Assembly (NCBI GenBank): GCA_963829485.1
Contig: CAWHIK010000010.1
Location: 124,001-188,000, forward strand
Direction: 5' to 3'
Length of the DNA stretch: 64,000 nucleotides
From: JBGPQJ01 sp963829485
GTDB lineage: Bacteria; Chloroflexota; Anaerolineae; Anaerolineales; Villigracilaceae
Shown: in pieces, positions 1 to 9,178 of the stretch
How positions within the stretch are numbered: position 1 is the first letter of the stretch
How the letters are laid out: each line of letters starts with the position of its first letter
Notes under the pieces: model-generated
Told to the model about the DNA's origin: nothing
Seen by the model: only the letters and a program-made list of their open reading frames with translations
Databases searched by the model: none
Position numbers and translations under genes: made by a program

Positions 1-2
1 TC

Positions 3-701
3 CCGCCGTATCCCTCTGCGGTGCCGGATGCCTACAGCCTCGAGATCCAGATCTACCGCGGCTACTGGATGGTCTCATGGTTCAAGCAGGAATTTGGACA
101 TATCGAGGTGGCTCAGTCCAATGAAAGCGGGGTCGCAGCCGAGTTCCTGTTCGACGAATCCATACGCGACGTGCCTCCCGGCTCCCAGGGCTTGATCCTC
201 CAACCCTATTGGTCTCCCGGCCTAAAAGTGCCGGGACCCGAAGCGAAAGGCGCGGTGATCGGCTTTGGCGACATCCACACCCGTGCGCACCTTTACCGGG
301 CGATCCTGGAGGGTCTGGCATATGCCCTTCGCGACGGCGCTGAACGCACCGAAAAGCGCAGCGGAGTGAAGATCACCGAACTGCGTGTGGCGGGCGGGGG
401 CAGTCAGAGCGACGTGGCCATGCAGGTCACGGCAGACGTGTTCGGACTGCCGGCCTCGCGTCCTCACGTGTATGAAGCATCCGGGCTGGGAGCTGCCATC
501 GATGGGGCGGTGGGGCTGGGGCTTCATCCAGATTTTGAAACGGCCATCCGGGAGATGACCCACCCCGGGAAGACATTTGAGCCGGACCCCGCAGCGCATG
601 AAATTTATGACCGCCTTTACCGGAAGGTCTATCTCAGGATCTACGACCAGTTGAAACCGCTCTATGAGGAATTCGGGGATATCCCTGACCCGGGTAAATG
701 A
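3..701 (+). CDS. FGGY-family carbohydrate kinase, C-terminal part (5' end outside window)
   Basis: The reading frame is open from the window edge, so the gene begins upstream. The visible 232 residues match the C-terminal actin-like ATPase lobe of FGGY sugar kinases. There is a hydrophobic helix of the GLAYALRDG type, then an AGGGSQSD motif typical of the ATP-binding end of this lobe, then the EASGLGAAIDGAVGLG region. The family phosphorylates pentoses, polyols or glycerol with ATP in the cytosol. The substrate cannot be read from this half. The gene differs from the glpK near the other end of the window. No good terminator follows it before the rpsU promoter. Confidence 0.85.
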   Translation, partial: PPYPSAVPDAYSLEIQIYRGYWMVSWFKQEFGHIEVAQSNESGVAAEFLFDESIRDVPPGSQGLILQPYWSPGLKVPGPEAKGAVIGFGDIHTRAHLYRAILEGLAYALRDGAERTEKRSGVKITELRVAGGGSQSDVAMQVTADVFGLPASRPHVYEASGLGAAIDGAVGLGLHPDFETAIREMTHPGKTFEPDPAAHEIYDRLYRKVYLRIYDQLKPLYEEFGDIPDPGK

Positions 702-752
702 GGCTGGCAGGGAACCTGAAAGGGTGACATCCGCTCCAATTTGGAATCCGGC

Positions 753-781
753 TTCCCAGTTAAAAATTTGTATAGTATAAT
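753..781 (+). promoter_or_regulatory. Candidate promoter of rpsU-infA
   Basis: A perfect TATAAT at 776-781 lies 17 bases downstream of TTCCCA at 753-758, which is a poor -35. Transcription would start near 788 and leave a leader of about 175 nt before rpsU. Confidence 0.5.
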
Positions 782-893
782 CGGGGTCGCTCGTAGAACA
801 GTGCAAGCGTGATTGCCGACAGGTGATCAAGGAGTTGCGCAGAGACATTTACAGATGGTTTTAGTCCACTTGTTTGTTTCGTTTGCCAAACCC

Positions 894-930
894 GCTCGGC
901 TGTTTCTGTGAGAAGCCGAGCTGTTATTTT
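894..930 (+). terminator. Hairpin plus U-rich tail in rpsU leader (attenuator-like)
   Basis: GCTCGGCT at 894-901 pairs with AGCCGAGC at 914-921, followed by a U-rich stretch (922-930). It sits after the likely promoter and before rpsU, so it could be an attenuator or the 3' end of a short leader RNA rather than the terminator of the upstream kinase gene. Confidence 0.5.
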
Positions 931-962
931 AATGATCCCTTCGGTGAAGGGAGGTGATTTTC

Positions 963-1160
963 GTGACTTCTGTAAATTTACGCCCCAATGAATCCCAGGA
1001 GAACCTGCTCAAACGCTTTCGCAAGAAGGTGGTCAAGAGCGGTGTGCTCAGTACAATCCGCCGCAAGCGATGGTTCGTTTCCAAGAGCGAGCAGCGCCGT
1101 ATGGAGGAGAAAAAATCCGCACGCCGGCTGAAACGCCGTTCCTTCAAGGTGGTTGAGTAA
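963..1160 (+). CDS. rpsU: 30S ribosomal protein S21
   Basis: This 65-residue, strongly basic protein has the S21 pattern: an N-terminal NLRPNESQENLLKRFRKK stretch, a middle VLSTIRRKRW and an Arg/Lys-rich tail. It belongs to the small ribosomal subunit near the mRNA exit platform. I chose the GTG at 963 because the Shine-Dalgarno AAGGGAGG (947-954) is 8 nt upstream. An in-frame GTG at 954 lies inside that Shine-Dalgarno. A small hairpin (CCCTTC 937-942 with GAAGGG 946-951) covers part of the ribosome-binding site, so translation may be regulated. infA follows 26 bases later, probably co-transcribed. Confidence 0.93.
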   Translation: MTSVNLRPNESQENLLKRFRKKVVKSGVLSTIRRKRWFVSKSEQRRMEEKKSARRLKRRSFKVVE

Positions 1161-1186
1161 TCGGGAAAGCCTGATCGGAGTTTGTA

Positions 1187-1465
1187 ATGCCGAAAGAAGA
1201 TGACAAGATAGTAGTCGAAGGATTGGTGGTCGAAGCCCTGCCGGGCACGCAGTTCAAGGTCCGGCTGGATAACGGCCATGAAATCCTGGCCTATCTCTCG
1301 GGCAAAATGCGCAAGTTTTACATTCGCATCCTTCTGGGCGACCATGTCAAAGTGGAAATGTCCCCTTACGATCTATCACGCGGACGGATCACTTACCGCC
1401 AGAAGAAACCCGGCACACCCGGTTTGCCTTTTGAGGATAACAGCCAGACCACGACCCAGAAATAA
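1187..1465 (+). CDS. infA: Translation initiation factor IF-1
   Basis: A 92-residue protein with the S1-like OB fold of IF-1: an N-terminal KIVVEGLVVEALPGTQFKV strand pair, a middle GKMRKFYIRILLGDHVKVE and the ending YDLSRGRITYR. IF-1 occupies the ribosomal A site during initiation. Typical bacterial IF-1 is about 72 residues, so this one has a C-terminal tail of about 18 residues. GGAG precedes the ATG. Its place after rpsU is unusual, since infA is commonly within the ribosomal-protein cluster near rpmJ and rpsM. A strong terminator follows. Confidence 0.95.
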   Translation: MPKEDDKIVVEGLVVEALPGTQFKVRLDNGHEILAYLSGKMRKFYIRILLGDHVKVEMSPYDLSRGRITYRQKKPGTPGLPFEDNSQTTTQK

Positions 1466-1467
1466 TC

Positions 1468-1496
1468 AGAGACCCCGATGAGGGGTCTCTTTTTTG
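1468..1496 (+). terminator. Rho-independent terminator of rpsU-infA
   Basis: The 9-bp stem AGAGACCCC (1468-1476) / GGGGTCTCT (1482-1490) is followed by a T run to 1495. It lies between convergent genes. Confidence 0.92.
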
Positions 1497-1507
1497 GTTT
1501 TGAAGTT

Positions 1508-2843
1508 TCACCGAACCACGACCGGTTCGATTACGGACCAGGTCTTTCCTCCATCACGAGTTTGAACCAGAGCGAGTTCATCTTCATTTCTGGCAATCGC
1601 CCAGCCGGTTTGATCATCGACAAATGAGAATTGTCCATCCCAGGCCACCGTTTTGATCAGGTCCCATGTTTCGCCTCCGTCCTCCGATGAATAGATGTCA
1701 CGACCCAGCAGGAGGCTGTTGAGTTCGTCAAAGACGATCAGCGTGTACTCGGAGCCATTGACTTTTTTCGGGAGAACGAAAGTTTCCCAGTTTTCCCCAG
1801 AGTCGTCGCTGGAGTAAAGGTAACCGGCATATTCCCTGGGAGGGTCATAAAAGTCAAAGCAGGCCACTAATAGTTGGATCGATTGCGGCGATAACAGGTT
1901 GGGTTGGTAGGGTTCGCAATACTCATATTTTTCGAACAGGTCGGGATTGTCATCGGGTGGCGGGAGGTCCATGACATCCCAGTTATAGCCTCCATCGCTG
2001 GTTATTGCCACTTCAGGCGGCGCGGCAGCATAAGCGCCGGTCGTTTGCCAGGTGAGCCAGCCATTATCCTCGTCCGCGAAGACCATGCCGGTGTAATCCA
2101 CGCCTACATCGCCGTCCAGGGGACTCCAGGTGATGCCGTCCACGGTCTGGAAGAGTTGAGCCACATAATGAATGCCTGCTCCGACGTAAACTCCGCGGAC
2201 CATCATCCAGCCGGTCGAATCATCCACCGAGGCGAACTCCGCCCAGGTGGCGTCCCCGTAGCTCTCGTGCATCAGCGGAGGACTGGCGATCCATTCTTCG
2301 CCTCCTTTGAACGTGGTCCAGACGGAGGCAGCAGCAGGTATCTGGAAATAGGCGTTATGCGGGTCATCAGCGCCTGAGCTGTCGAAACCATAGATGACCC
2401 ATGCGGATAAATCATCGGAGAAAGCGCCGTATGCTGTTGCCAGTGTCCCCTCCGGCAGCGGTTCGGGCGGAGTGACCTCGCGCCATGTTTTACCGCCATC
2501 CCGGGTGATCAGGATGTAAGGTCCGCTGATCCCCCATCCATCCAGGTCAGTGATCATTTTAATGGAGTCGAGTTGGATTTTCTCTCCTTCACTAAAATGG
2601 GGAGACGGCAGCCGGTTGTTTTTCAGGCTGGTAGGGAATCTCGGTGGATTGTTCGGATTCGCTGGCGGTTTCAGTTGGCGAGAGAAGGGGAGTTGGTTCT
2701 TCGGTCGGTGAAGCGAGGGTCGGAGTTGATGTTCCAAGCACATCGGTCGATTCGGGCGTGGCATTCGGAGCAACACCGCAGCCGAGAAGCGATGCAGTAA
2801 TACAGAGAGTAAAGAGTAATGTTCCTATCCTTTGAAAATTCAT
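1508..2843 (-). pseudogene. BNR/Asp-box beta-propeller lipoprotein (Ycf48-like), frameshifted near 2600
   Basis: The N-terminal part (2843 to about 2600) is a lipoprotein: signal peptide with lipobox LLGC near residue 22, then a Thr/Pro/Ser-rich linker. The ATG at 2843 has AGGAGG 5 nt upstream. The remainder lies in another frame and forms a beta-propeller with at least five Asp-box repeats, such as TRDGGKTW, TSDGGYNW and SSEDGGETW, ending at 1508. The two parts join if one C is removed from the CCCC run (GGGG at 2599-2602 on the plus strand). Together they make about 445 residues. Such propellers occur in sialidases and Ycf48-like assembly factors; no catalytic function can be assigned. It was probably an outer-surface protein. 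Confidence 0.8.
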
Positions 2844-2919
2844 CCTTGCCTCCTGGCCGCATCCAATAAACGGCGAGTATAAATTACTATACCCACTTTA
2901 ACTTTTAACGACAATGGTC

Positions 2920-2952
2920 AAAAAATAGCCAGGTCTCGCAACGAGACCTGGC
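2920..2952 (-). terminator. Terminator of the nifJ operon
   Basis: The 11-bp perfect stem GCCAGGTCTCG / CGAGACCTGGC (2928-2952) is followed on the minus strand by TATTTTTTG. Confidence 0.93.
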
Positions 2953-2975
2953 CTGGTTGTGGAACGAAAATCGTT

Positions 2976-3977
2976 TTACGGCAGGTAGCGGAAGGAATTC
3001 AACACCTTGATGTAATTCGACCGGCGCAGGGCTCCTGGCTGCCGGACTGCCTGGGCGCTCATGCTCCCTTTCATTTGCGTTATGGATTTATACTCGTTCG
3101 CTTCCATCCACTTTTCCATTTCGGAAAGAATCTCGGGGATGCGTTTAATGCCGTTCTTCAGCAACTCGGATGCCATCATGGCAGTGCTCGCGCCGGCCAT
3201 CATGGATTTGAGCACATCCTCGGATGTGTGTACTCCGGTGGTGATGGCGAAGTCGGCCTTGATCTGCCCATATAACAGCGCGATCCATCGTAATGGCATG
3301 CGTAATTCGCTGGAGGTGCTCAGGGTCAGGCTGGGAGTCACTTCCATTTTCTCAAGGTCGATATCCGGCTGGTAGAAACGGTTGAACAGCACCAGGCCGT
3401 CCGCACCGGCATCCGCGAATTGCTTAAGAATGTTGGCTACGCCAGTTAGGAATGGACTCACTTTGACGGCCAGCGGAATTTTGATCTCCTTCCGGACATC
3501 CTTGACCAGCTGCACGTAGTTTTCTTCCAATCCAGCGCTGGTGAGGGCAGGGTCAAACGGCAGGTAGTAAATGTTCAGTTCGAGCGCATCCGCTCCGGCT
3601 TCTTCAATTCGCTTGGCATACTGCACCCAGCCGCCGCTTGAGACACCATTCAGGCTGCCGATGACGGGAATACTCACGGCATCTTTCAGGCGCTTGACGT
3701 GGTCGATATACTTCTCGGGTCCCATGCTGTAGCGGCCTGTGTCGGGGAGGTAGGACAGGGCTTCGGCGAAGGATTCGGTGCCGTAGTTCAGGTAATGATC
3801 GAGCTCGAGGCTCTCGTGGATGACCTGCTCCTCGAACAGGGAGTACATCACCACGGCGCCGATGCCGGCTTGTTCCATCTGCTTGACAGTCTCCACACGC
3901 TCAGACAACGGGGAGGCGGAGGCGACGAGCGGGTTCTTCAGGTTCAGACCAAGATAACGGGTGGTCAGATCAATCAT
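2976..3977 (-). CDS. Dihydroorotate dehydrogenase-like flavoprotein
   Basis: A 333-residue TIM-barrel protein of the dihydroorotate dehydrogenase family. The N-terminus has the LTTRYLGLNLKNPLVASASP pattern, followed by a VIGSLNG strand, an LELNIYY strand, AVKVSPF with a lysine in the FMN site region, and ITTGVHTSEDVLKSMMAGAS near the phosphate-binding end. It starts 32 bases after the nifJ stop and shares its terminator. Proteins of this branch are often encoded beside pyruvate:ferredoxin oxidoreductase, and their actual substrate is uncertain; a pyrimidine role should not be assumed because no pyr gene is nearby. The start is supported by AAAAGGAGA upstream. Confidence 0.88.
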   Translation of the reverse strand: MIDLTTRYLGLNLKNPLVASASPLSERVETVKQMEQAGIGAVVMYSLFEEQVIHESLELDHYLNYGTESFAEALSYLPDTGRYSMGPEKYIDHVKRLKDAVSIPVIGSLNGVSSGGWVQYAKRIEEAGADALELNIYYLPFDPALTSAGLEENYVQLVKDVRKEIKIPLAVKVSPFLTGVANILKQFADAGADGLVLFNRFYQPDIDLEKMEVTPSLTLSTSSELRMPLRWIALLYGQIKADFAITTGVHTSEDVLKSMMAGASTAMMASELLKNGIKRIPEILSEMEKWMEANEYKSITQMKGSMSAQAVRQPGALRRSNYIKVLNSFRYLP

Positions 3978-4009
3978 GGGGATCTCCTTTTACCGCGCTT
4001 CCGGCGTGG

Positions 4010-7000
4010 CTAATTTTCTTTCCCATCGCCGCCGTTGGTTCCGTAATGCATGGCGGCCATGTTCTGGTAAAGCTGCCAGCGTGATTTCGCATCTTCGCGG
4101 GCGAGTTTCATCAAGGCTTCGGCGCGGGTTTCGTCGCTCTGAAGCAGCATGCGGTAACGTGTTTCGTTGTAAGCGTACTCTTCCATCCGGATGGTGGGCT
4201 CCTTGGAGTCGATCACCAGCGGATTCTGTCCCTGAGCGGTCAATGCCGGGTTGTAGCGGAAGAGCGGCCAGTAACCGGAGTTGACAGCGAGTTTTTGCTG
4301 GTCGAGCCCCTTGGCCATGTCGATGCCGTGAGCGATGCAGTGACTGTAGGCGATGATCAGCGAGGGTCCTTCATAGGCTTCCGCTTCGAGTATGGCGCGC
4401 AGAGTGTGCTGGTCGTTCGCGCCCATGGCGATCTTCGCGACATAGACATATCCATAGGACATGGCCAGCAGGCCGAGGTCCTTCTTGGAGAGACCCTTGC
4501 CCTGAGCGGCAAACTTGGCAACAGCCGCGCGCGGTGTGGACTTGGAAGCCTGCCCGCCGGTGTTGGAATACACTTCCGTGTCGAGCACGAGAATGTTCAC
4601 GTTGCGCCCGCTGGCGATGACATGGTCCAGACCGCCGTAGCCGATGTCGTAAGCCCAGCCGTCGCCGCCCATGATCCAGACGGATTTCTTGACGAGCACA
4701 TCCGCCAGGCTGAGCAGGTCCATGACTTTGGGATCCTTGTTGCCGGCCAGTTTCTTTTTCAGGGTTGCCACCCGGTCGCGCTGCTCCTTGATGCCCAGTT
4801 CGGTGGACTGGTCTGCTTTGAGAATGGCATCGACCAGGTCCTGGCCAAGGATGCCGGCAAATTGCGGCAGGATCTCGGAGGCATATTCGAGCTGCTTGTC
4901 GAGGGTCAGGCGCATGCCCAGGCCGAATTCCGCGTTGTCTTCGAATAACGAGTTCGACCAGGCGGGACCGCGTCCTTCCTTGTTGAAAGCCCATGGCGTG
5001 GTCGGAAGATTACCGCCGTAAATGGATGAACAGCCTGTCGCATTGGCGATGATTGCCCTGTCGCCGAAGAGCTGCGACACCAGTTTGACATACGGCGTCT
5101 CACCGCAGCCGGCGCAGGCTCCGGAGAATTCAAAGAGCGGTTGCAGCAGCTGGGAATTCTTGATCGTCGAAGGATTGACCAGAGTGCGGTCCACTTCAGG
5201 CAGGTTGTAGAAGAAATCCCAATTTTCGGCTTCAGTAGCGCGGATGGCGGGTTGGGCTGCCATGTTGACGGCTTTGCGTCCCACCTGGGTCTTGTCCTTG
5301 ACCGGGCAGGCTTCCACGCACAGGGTGCAGCCGGTGCAATCCTCAGGCGCGACCTGGACCGTGTATGCCATGCCGGGAAATTCCTTGAATTTTGAGTCCA
5401 TTGACTTGAACGTCGCCGGGGCTTTAGCCAGCGCTGCCTTATCATAGACCTTGTGGCGGATCACAGCATGCGGGCAGACCAGTACGCACTTGCCGCACTG
5501 GATACACAAGTCCGGTTCCCAGACGGGAATGTCGAGCGCAATGTTGCGTTTCTCCCATTGGGTGGTGCCGGTCGGGAAGGTGCCGTCCACTGGCATGGCT
5601 GAGACGGGAACAGTTTCGCCTTCGAGGGCGATGATGGGGGCGAGTGTCTTTTTAACAAAATCAGGAGCTTCGGCTGGGACTGCAGCGCGCATCGCAAACT
5701 TGCTGCTGACTTTGGCAGGGACCTTGATCTCATGCAGGTGCGCGAGAGTCTGGTCCACCGCGTCGAAGTTCTTCTTAACGACCGCTTCGCCGCGCTTACC
5801 GTAAGTCTTCTCGATCGAGTGCTTGATCTCTTCTATGGCTTGTTCGCGGGGCAGGACGCCGGAGATGGCGAAGAAGCAGGTTTGCATGATGGTGTTGACG
5901 CGTCCGCCCATGCCGGTCAGTTCGGCAACGTCATAGGCGTTGATGTTGTAGAATTTAAGCTTCTTGTCGATGATCGCTTTCTGCACCTCGACCGGCAGGT
6001 TGTCCCAGACTTCATCATCACTGAAAATGCTGTTGAGCAGGAAAGTGCCTCCCGGCTGGGCGTATTTCAGGACATCGTAGCGCTCAAGAAAGCTGAATTG
6101 GTGGCAGGCGACGAAGGTGGCGGTGTTGTTGGCGATCAGGTATGCAGCCTGGATCGGCTTGGGACCAAATCGCAGGTGCGAGGACGTGAGCGTGCCGGAT
6201 TTCTTCGAGTCGTAGTAGAAGAAACCCTGGGCGTAGTTTTCCGTCTCCTCGCCGATGATCTTGATGGAGTTCTTGTTCGCGCCTACCGTGCCGTCCGCGC
6301 CAAGACCAATGAAGACGCAGCGCACCGTTTCGGGGAATTCGATGCTGAAGGACGAGTCCACTTCCAGGCTGGTGTGAGAGACGTCATCGTTGATGCCGAC
6401 GGTAAAATGACTCTTGGGTGCCGGCTTCTTAAGCTCATCCAGGACTGCCTTGACCATTGCCGGCGTGAACTCCTTGGATGAAAGCCCGTAGCGGCCTCCC
6501 GTTATCTTGATCCCGGTGCGACCGGTCTCGAACAACGCGTTGACCACATCGAGATAGAGCGGCTCACCGGCGGAACCCGGTTCCTTGGTGCGGTCGAGCA
6601 CCGCGATGGATTTGACCGAAGCGGGTATGGCTTTGGCGAGCGCTTCATTTGAGAATGGGCGGTACAGGCGGACACGAATCGCGCCGACTTTCTCACCCTT
6701 TTCGACGAGGTATTTCACAGTCGCTTCTGCGGTCTCACCGCCGGAGCCCATCAGGATCACCACGCGCTCTGCATCCGGTGCGCCGGTATAATCGAACAGG
6801 CGGTATTGGCGGTTCGCCAGCTTGGCGAATTTATCCATCTGTTCCTGGACGATGGCTGGTACAGCGGTGTAAAAGGGGTTGACCGTCTCGCGCCCCTGGA
6901 AATAAACATCCGGATTTTGGGCAGTACCGCGCAGGACAGGCCTGTCGGGAGTCAGCGCGCGGGAGCGATGGGCGCGGACCAGTTCGTCGTCGATCATGGC

Positions 7001-7579
7001 GCGCAGGTCGTCGTCCGTCAACTGTTCGATCTTTGCCACTTCGTGCGATGTGCGGAATCCATCGAAGAAATGCAGAAACGGAATGCGCGACTTAAGTGTG
7101 GATGCCTGTGCGATCAAGGACAGGTCGTGGGCTTCCTGTACCGAGCCCGAGCTGATCATCGCCCAGCCGGTCTGCCGGCAAGCCATCACATCCTGATGAT
7201 CGCCGTAGATGGACAAGCCCTGCGCGGCGATGGCGCGCGCGGCGATGTGGAACACGGTGCTGGTCAATTCACCGGCGATCTTGTACATGTTGGGGATCAT
7301 CAGCAACAGGCCTTGTGAGGCCGTGAAGGTGGTGGTCAACGCACCGGTCTGGAGCGCACCATGGACGGTGCCGGCTGCGCCTCCTTCCGACTGCATCTCG
7401 ATCACCAGGGGGACCGTGCCCCAGATGTTCTTCATCCCCTTGCCAGACCACTCGTCCGCCAATTCACCCATGTTGGAGGAGGGGGTGATGGGGTAGATCG
7501 CGCAAATTTCATTTACGCGGTGGGCAATCGAAGTGGTGGCTTCGTTGCCGTCTATTGTTACCATTTGTCGCTTTGCCAT
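4010..7579 (-). CDS. nifJ: Pyruvate:ferredoxin (flavodoxin) oxidoreductase
   Basis: A single-chain, 1189-residue enzyme that converts pyruvate and CoA to acetyl-CoA and CO2 while reducing ferredoxin, using TPP and iron-sulfur clusters. Domains in order: the pyrimidine-binding TPP domain with YPITPSSNMGE near residue 30; the transketolase-C-like and gamma domains; a two-cluster ferredoxin domain with CIQCGKCVLVCPH and CTGCTLCVEACPV near residues 695-755; then the TPP pyrophosphate domain with CAGCGE and GGDGWAYDIGYGG. Full family length. I prefer the ATG at 7579, with AAGGAG 7 nt upstream, over an in-frame codon at 7633. It implies anaerobic pyruvate oxidation and a need for thiamine, which the window's thi operon could supply. 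A TATAAT at 7639-7644 may be its -10. Confidence 0.96.
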   Translation of the reverse strand: MAKRQMVTIDGNEATTSIAHRVNEICAIYPITPSSNMGELADEWSGKGMKNIWGTVPLVIEMQSEGGAAGTVHGALQTGALTTTFTASQGLLLMIPNMYKIAGELTSTVFHIAARAIAAQGLSIYGDHQDVMACRQTGWAMISSGSVQEAHDLSLIAQASTLKSRIPFLHFFDGFRTSHEVAKIEQLTDDDLRAMIDDELVRAHRSRALTPDRPVLRGTAQNPDVYFQGRETVNPFYTAVPAIVQEQMDKFAKLANRQYRLFDYTGAPDAERVVILMGSGGETAEATVKYLVEKGEKVGAIRVRLYRPFSNEALAKAIPASVKSIAVLDRTKEPGSAGEPLYLDVVNALFETGRTGIKITGGRYGLSSKEFTPAMVKAVLDELKKPAPKSHFTVGINDDVSHTSLEVDSSFSIEFPETVRCVFIGLGADGTVGANKNSIKIIGEETENYAQGFFYYDSKKSGTLTSSHLRFGPKPIQAAYLIANNTATFVACHQFSFLERYDVLKYAQPGGTFLLNSIFSDDEVWDNLPVEVQKAIIDKKLKFYNINAYDVAELTGMGGRVNTIMQTCFFAISGVLPREQAIEEIKHSIEKTYGKRGEAVVKKNFDAVDQTLAHLHEIKVPAKVSSKFAMRAAVPAEAPDFVKKTLAPIIALEGETVPVSAMPVDGTFPTGTTQWEKRNIALDIPVWEPDLCIQCGKCVLVCPHAVIRHKVYDKAALAKAPATFKSMDSKFKEFPGMAYTVQVAPEDCTGCTLCVEACPVKDKTQVGRKAVNMAAQPAIRATEAENWDFFYNLPEVDRTLVNPSTIKNSQLLQPLFEFSGACAGCGETPYVKLVSQLFGDRAIIANATGCSSIYGGNLPTTPWAFNKEGRGPAWSNSLFEDNAEFGLGMRLTLDKQLEYASEILPQFAGILGQDLVDAILKADQSTELGIKEQRDRVATLKKKLAGNKDPKVMDLLSLADVLVKKSVWIMGGDGWAYDIGYGGLDHVIASGRNVNILVLDTEVYSNTGGQASKSTPRAAVAKFAAQGKGLSKKDLGLLAMSYGYVYVAKIAMGANDQHTLRAILEAEAYEGPSLIIAYSHCIAHGIDMAKGLDQQKLAVNSGYWPLFRYNPALTAQGQNPLVIDSKEPTIRMEEYAYNETRYRMLLQSDETRAEALMKLAREDAKSRWQLYQNMAAMHYGTNGGDGKEN

Positions 7580-7744
7580 GATGTAACTCCTTGATGCAGA
7601 GTGGACTCTGCTTGATTGTGATAACTGGTACAACCCCTATTATATTCTACATCCAGGTAGTTTATCCTTCATATAATCGCTTGGAAAGTAACTTAATGCA
7701 CCTAAAAGCCCCGCGGGCTGTCACTATTTCGGACAAGTCCAGGC

Positions 7745-7774
7745 AAAATAAAAAGGGCGGTCCATGACCGCCCC
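7745..7774 (-). terminator. Terminator of NUDIX gene
   Basis: The stem GGGCGGTC (7755-7762) / GACCGCCC (7766-7773) is followed on the minus strand by TTTTTATTTT. Confidence 0.9.
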
Positions 7775-7782
7775 GGTTGGTG

Positions 7783-8310
7783 TCAAGCCAGGTGAGGTTT
7801 TACCAGCAGAAGCGCGGCCAGCGATTTGGCATCTGGTAATCCTCCGGATTCAGCCAGCCGGAGGGCTTCGGTCACAGGCAATTTCTCGACGCTCAGGAAT
7901 TCATCCGCGTCGGCCTCAAGCGGATCGTGATGCAGATCGGTTGCGAGATAAACTCGCATGAACTCAGTCGAGTAACCGGGTGCGAGAAAAAAGCCCCCAA
8001 TTTCCCGGATGCTGCCTGCCGCCATGCCTGTTTCTTCGCGGACTTCACGCTGTGCACAGATCAAAGGATCTTCGCCCGGCTCCAGCGTCCCAGCGGGCAG
8101 CTCCAGCATGTCGAGTTTGGCGGCGTGCCGGTACTGGCGCACGAAGTACATATAACCCTGCTCGTCCACCGGCACGATCACTGCCGAGCCGATATGTTCG
8201 ACGATGTCCAGTTTGGTCGTACGCCCATCCGGCAGTCGGACGACATCGCGGCGGATGTCGAAAGCGCGTCCTTTATAGATGGATTCTGATTCGATCAACT
8301 CAAATGCCAT
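7783..8310 (-). CDS. NUDIX hydrolase, ADP-ribose pyrophosphatase type
   Basis: 175 residues with a complete NUDIX box: a G, then five residues to E, then seven to REVREETGM (the whole box reads GTLEPGEDPLICAQ then REVREETGM). The N-terminal part (IYKGRAFDIRRD, VEHIGSAVIVPVD, VRQYRHAAKLDMLELPAG) fits the ADP-ribose pyrophosphatase subfamily (NudF-like), which splits ADP-ribose into AMP and ribose 5-phosphate. Start chosen at the ATG at 8310 with GGAGG directly upstream; the longer in-frame start at 8364 would run through a terminator hairpin. It is a single gene with its own terminator. Confidence 0.92.
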   Translation of the reverse strand: MAFELIESESIYKGRAFDIRRDVVRLPDGRTTKLDIVEHIGSAVIVPVDEQGYMYFVRQYRHAAKLDMLELPAGTLEPGEDPLICAQREVREETGMAAGSIREIGGFFLAPGYSTEFMRVYLATDLHHDPLEADADEFLSVEKLPVTEALRLAESGGLPDAKSLAALLLVKPHLA

Positions 8311-8320
8311 GAGGTCCTCC

Positions 8321-8355
8321 GAAAATGAAACACCCAGGCGCCCGCCTGGGTGTTT
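8321..8355 (-). terminator. Terminator of LysM lipoprotein gene
   Basis: The 13-bp perfect stem AAACACCCAGGCG (8328-8340) / CGCCTGGGTGTTT (8343-8355) is followed on the minus strand by a short T-rich stretch. It overlaps the upstream region of the NUDIX gene. Confidence 0.85.
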
Positions 8356-8370
8356 TCTGTTCAATGGATT

Positions 8371-9096
8371 TTATGGGATGTAGATGGCCGTTCCTACGGT
8401 TAAGGGGTAGGACGGAGCGGTCAAATTGTTGGCGTAGATGATCTGATTCGGATCGGCATTCCCATACGCGCACGCGACGGAGTAAACCGTATCGCCGCTC
8501 TTCACCGTGTAATTAGCCGGGTGCGGGATCAATGCAGCTTCACCAGGGAAGGGGTTGCCCGTGGTTGGGATGTTGAGCACCGTGCCGGCCTGAACGACGC
8601 TGCTGTTGGAAAGTCCGTTCACCGCAAGCAATTCCTCGGGATTGACGTTGAAGCGGCGGGCGATGCAGTACGGATATTCACCCAACTGCAGGGTATAGGT
8701 GGCGGGCTTGCCGGGAGTCGACGTTGGGACGACTTTCGGCGCTACCGGCGCAGCAGCTGCGCCCGTTGTTGGGGTGGGGAGTACGCTGCCCGGAACAGGC
8801 GTGAAGGTGACGATTGGCGTGATCAACGGCGCCTGGGTTCCGCTTCCCGCGACAGGGGTTTGGGCAGCCACGACGGGTGTCGGAGTCGGCAGGGAAGCCC
8901 CGCCGGCGGCTATGGCGGTCTGCGTCGCATATTGTTGAAGGATCGCCATGGGATTTTGTGTCGCATTGGGGGTCAAGGGTTGGGCAACCGTTGTGCCTGC
9001 GGTCGCCGGCGGCGGTGTGGATGCGGAGCGCTCACAGGCTGTCAGCGCGAGCAACAGCACGACAAACAGGATCAACCCGATTCGTTTAAATATCAT
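8371..9096 (-). CDS. Lipoprotein with two LysM domains
   Basis: 241 residues. The lipoprotein signal peptide has lipobox LTAC near residue 20. A long Thr/Pro/Ala-rich linker follows to about residue 130. Two LysM domains follow: YTLQLGEYPYCIARRFNV to GTVLNIP, and YTVKSGDTVYSVACAYGN to GTAIYIP, the latter at the C-terminus. LysM binds N-acetylglucosamine polymers such as peptidoglycan, so the protein is probably anchored in the membrane and reaches the wall. No catalytic domain is visible. AGGAGGAG precedes the ATG, and a good promoter lies at 9150-9178. Confidence 0.9.
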   Translation of the reverse strand: MIFKRIGLILFVVLLLALTACERSASTPPPATAGTTVAQPLTPNATQNPMAILQQYATQTAIAAGGASLPTPTPVVAAQTPVAGSGTQAPLITPIVTFTPVPGSVLPTPTTGAAAAPVAPKVVPTSTPGKPATYTLQLGEYPYCIARRFNVNPEELLAVNGLSNSSVVQAGTVLNIPTTGNPFPGEAALIPHPANYTVKSGDTVYSVACAYGNADPNQIIYANNLTAPSYPLTVGTAIYIP

Positions 9097-9149
9097 AATA
9101 GTCTCCTCCTGGAACTGTTCAAAAGTGATTCTTATAACCCTCTACCACG

Positions 9150-9178
9150 ATGCTAGCACATTCTTTCTAAAGCGTCAA
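9150..9178 (-). promoter_or_regulatory. Sigma-70-type promoter of LysM lipoprotein gene
   Basis: On the minus strand TTGACG (9178-9173) and TAGCAT (9155-9150) are 17 nt apart. Transcription would start about 45 nt before the ATG at 9096. Confidence 0.7.

Noticed and set aside
222..848. 208-codon ORF on the minus strand over the FGGY kinase
   Set aside because: It is the antisense shadow of the kinase and runs into the rpsU promoter; no family pattern or ribosome-binding site.
4295..4948. 217-codon plus-strand ORF inside nifJ
   Set aside because: Antisense of a conserved enzyme; the sequence shows no family pattern.
5732..6481. 249-codon plus-strand ORF inside nifJ
   Set aside because: Antisense shadow created by codon bias of the GC-rich gene.
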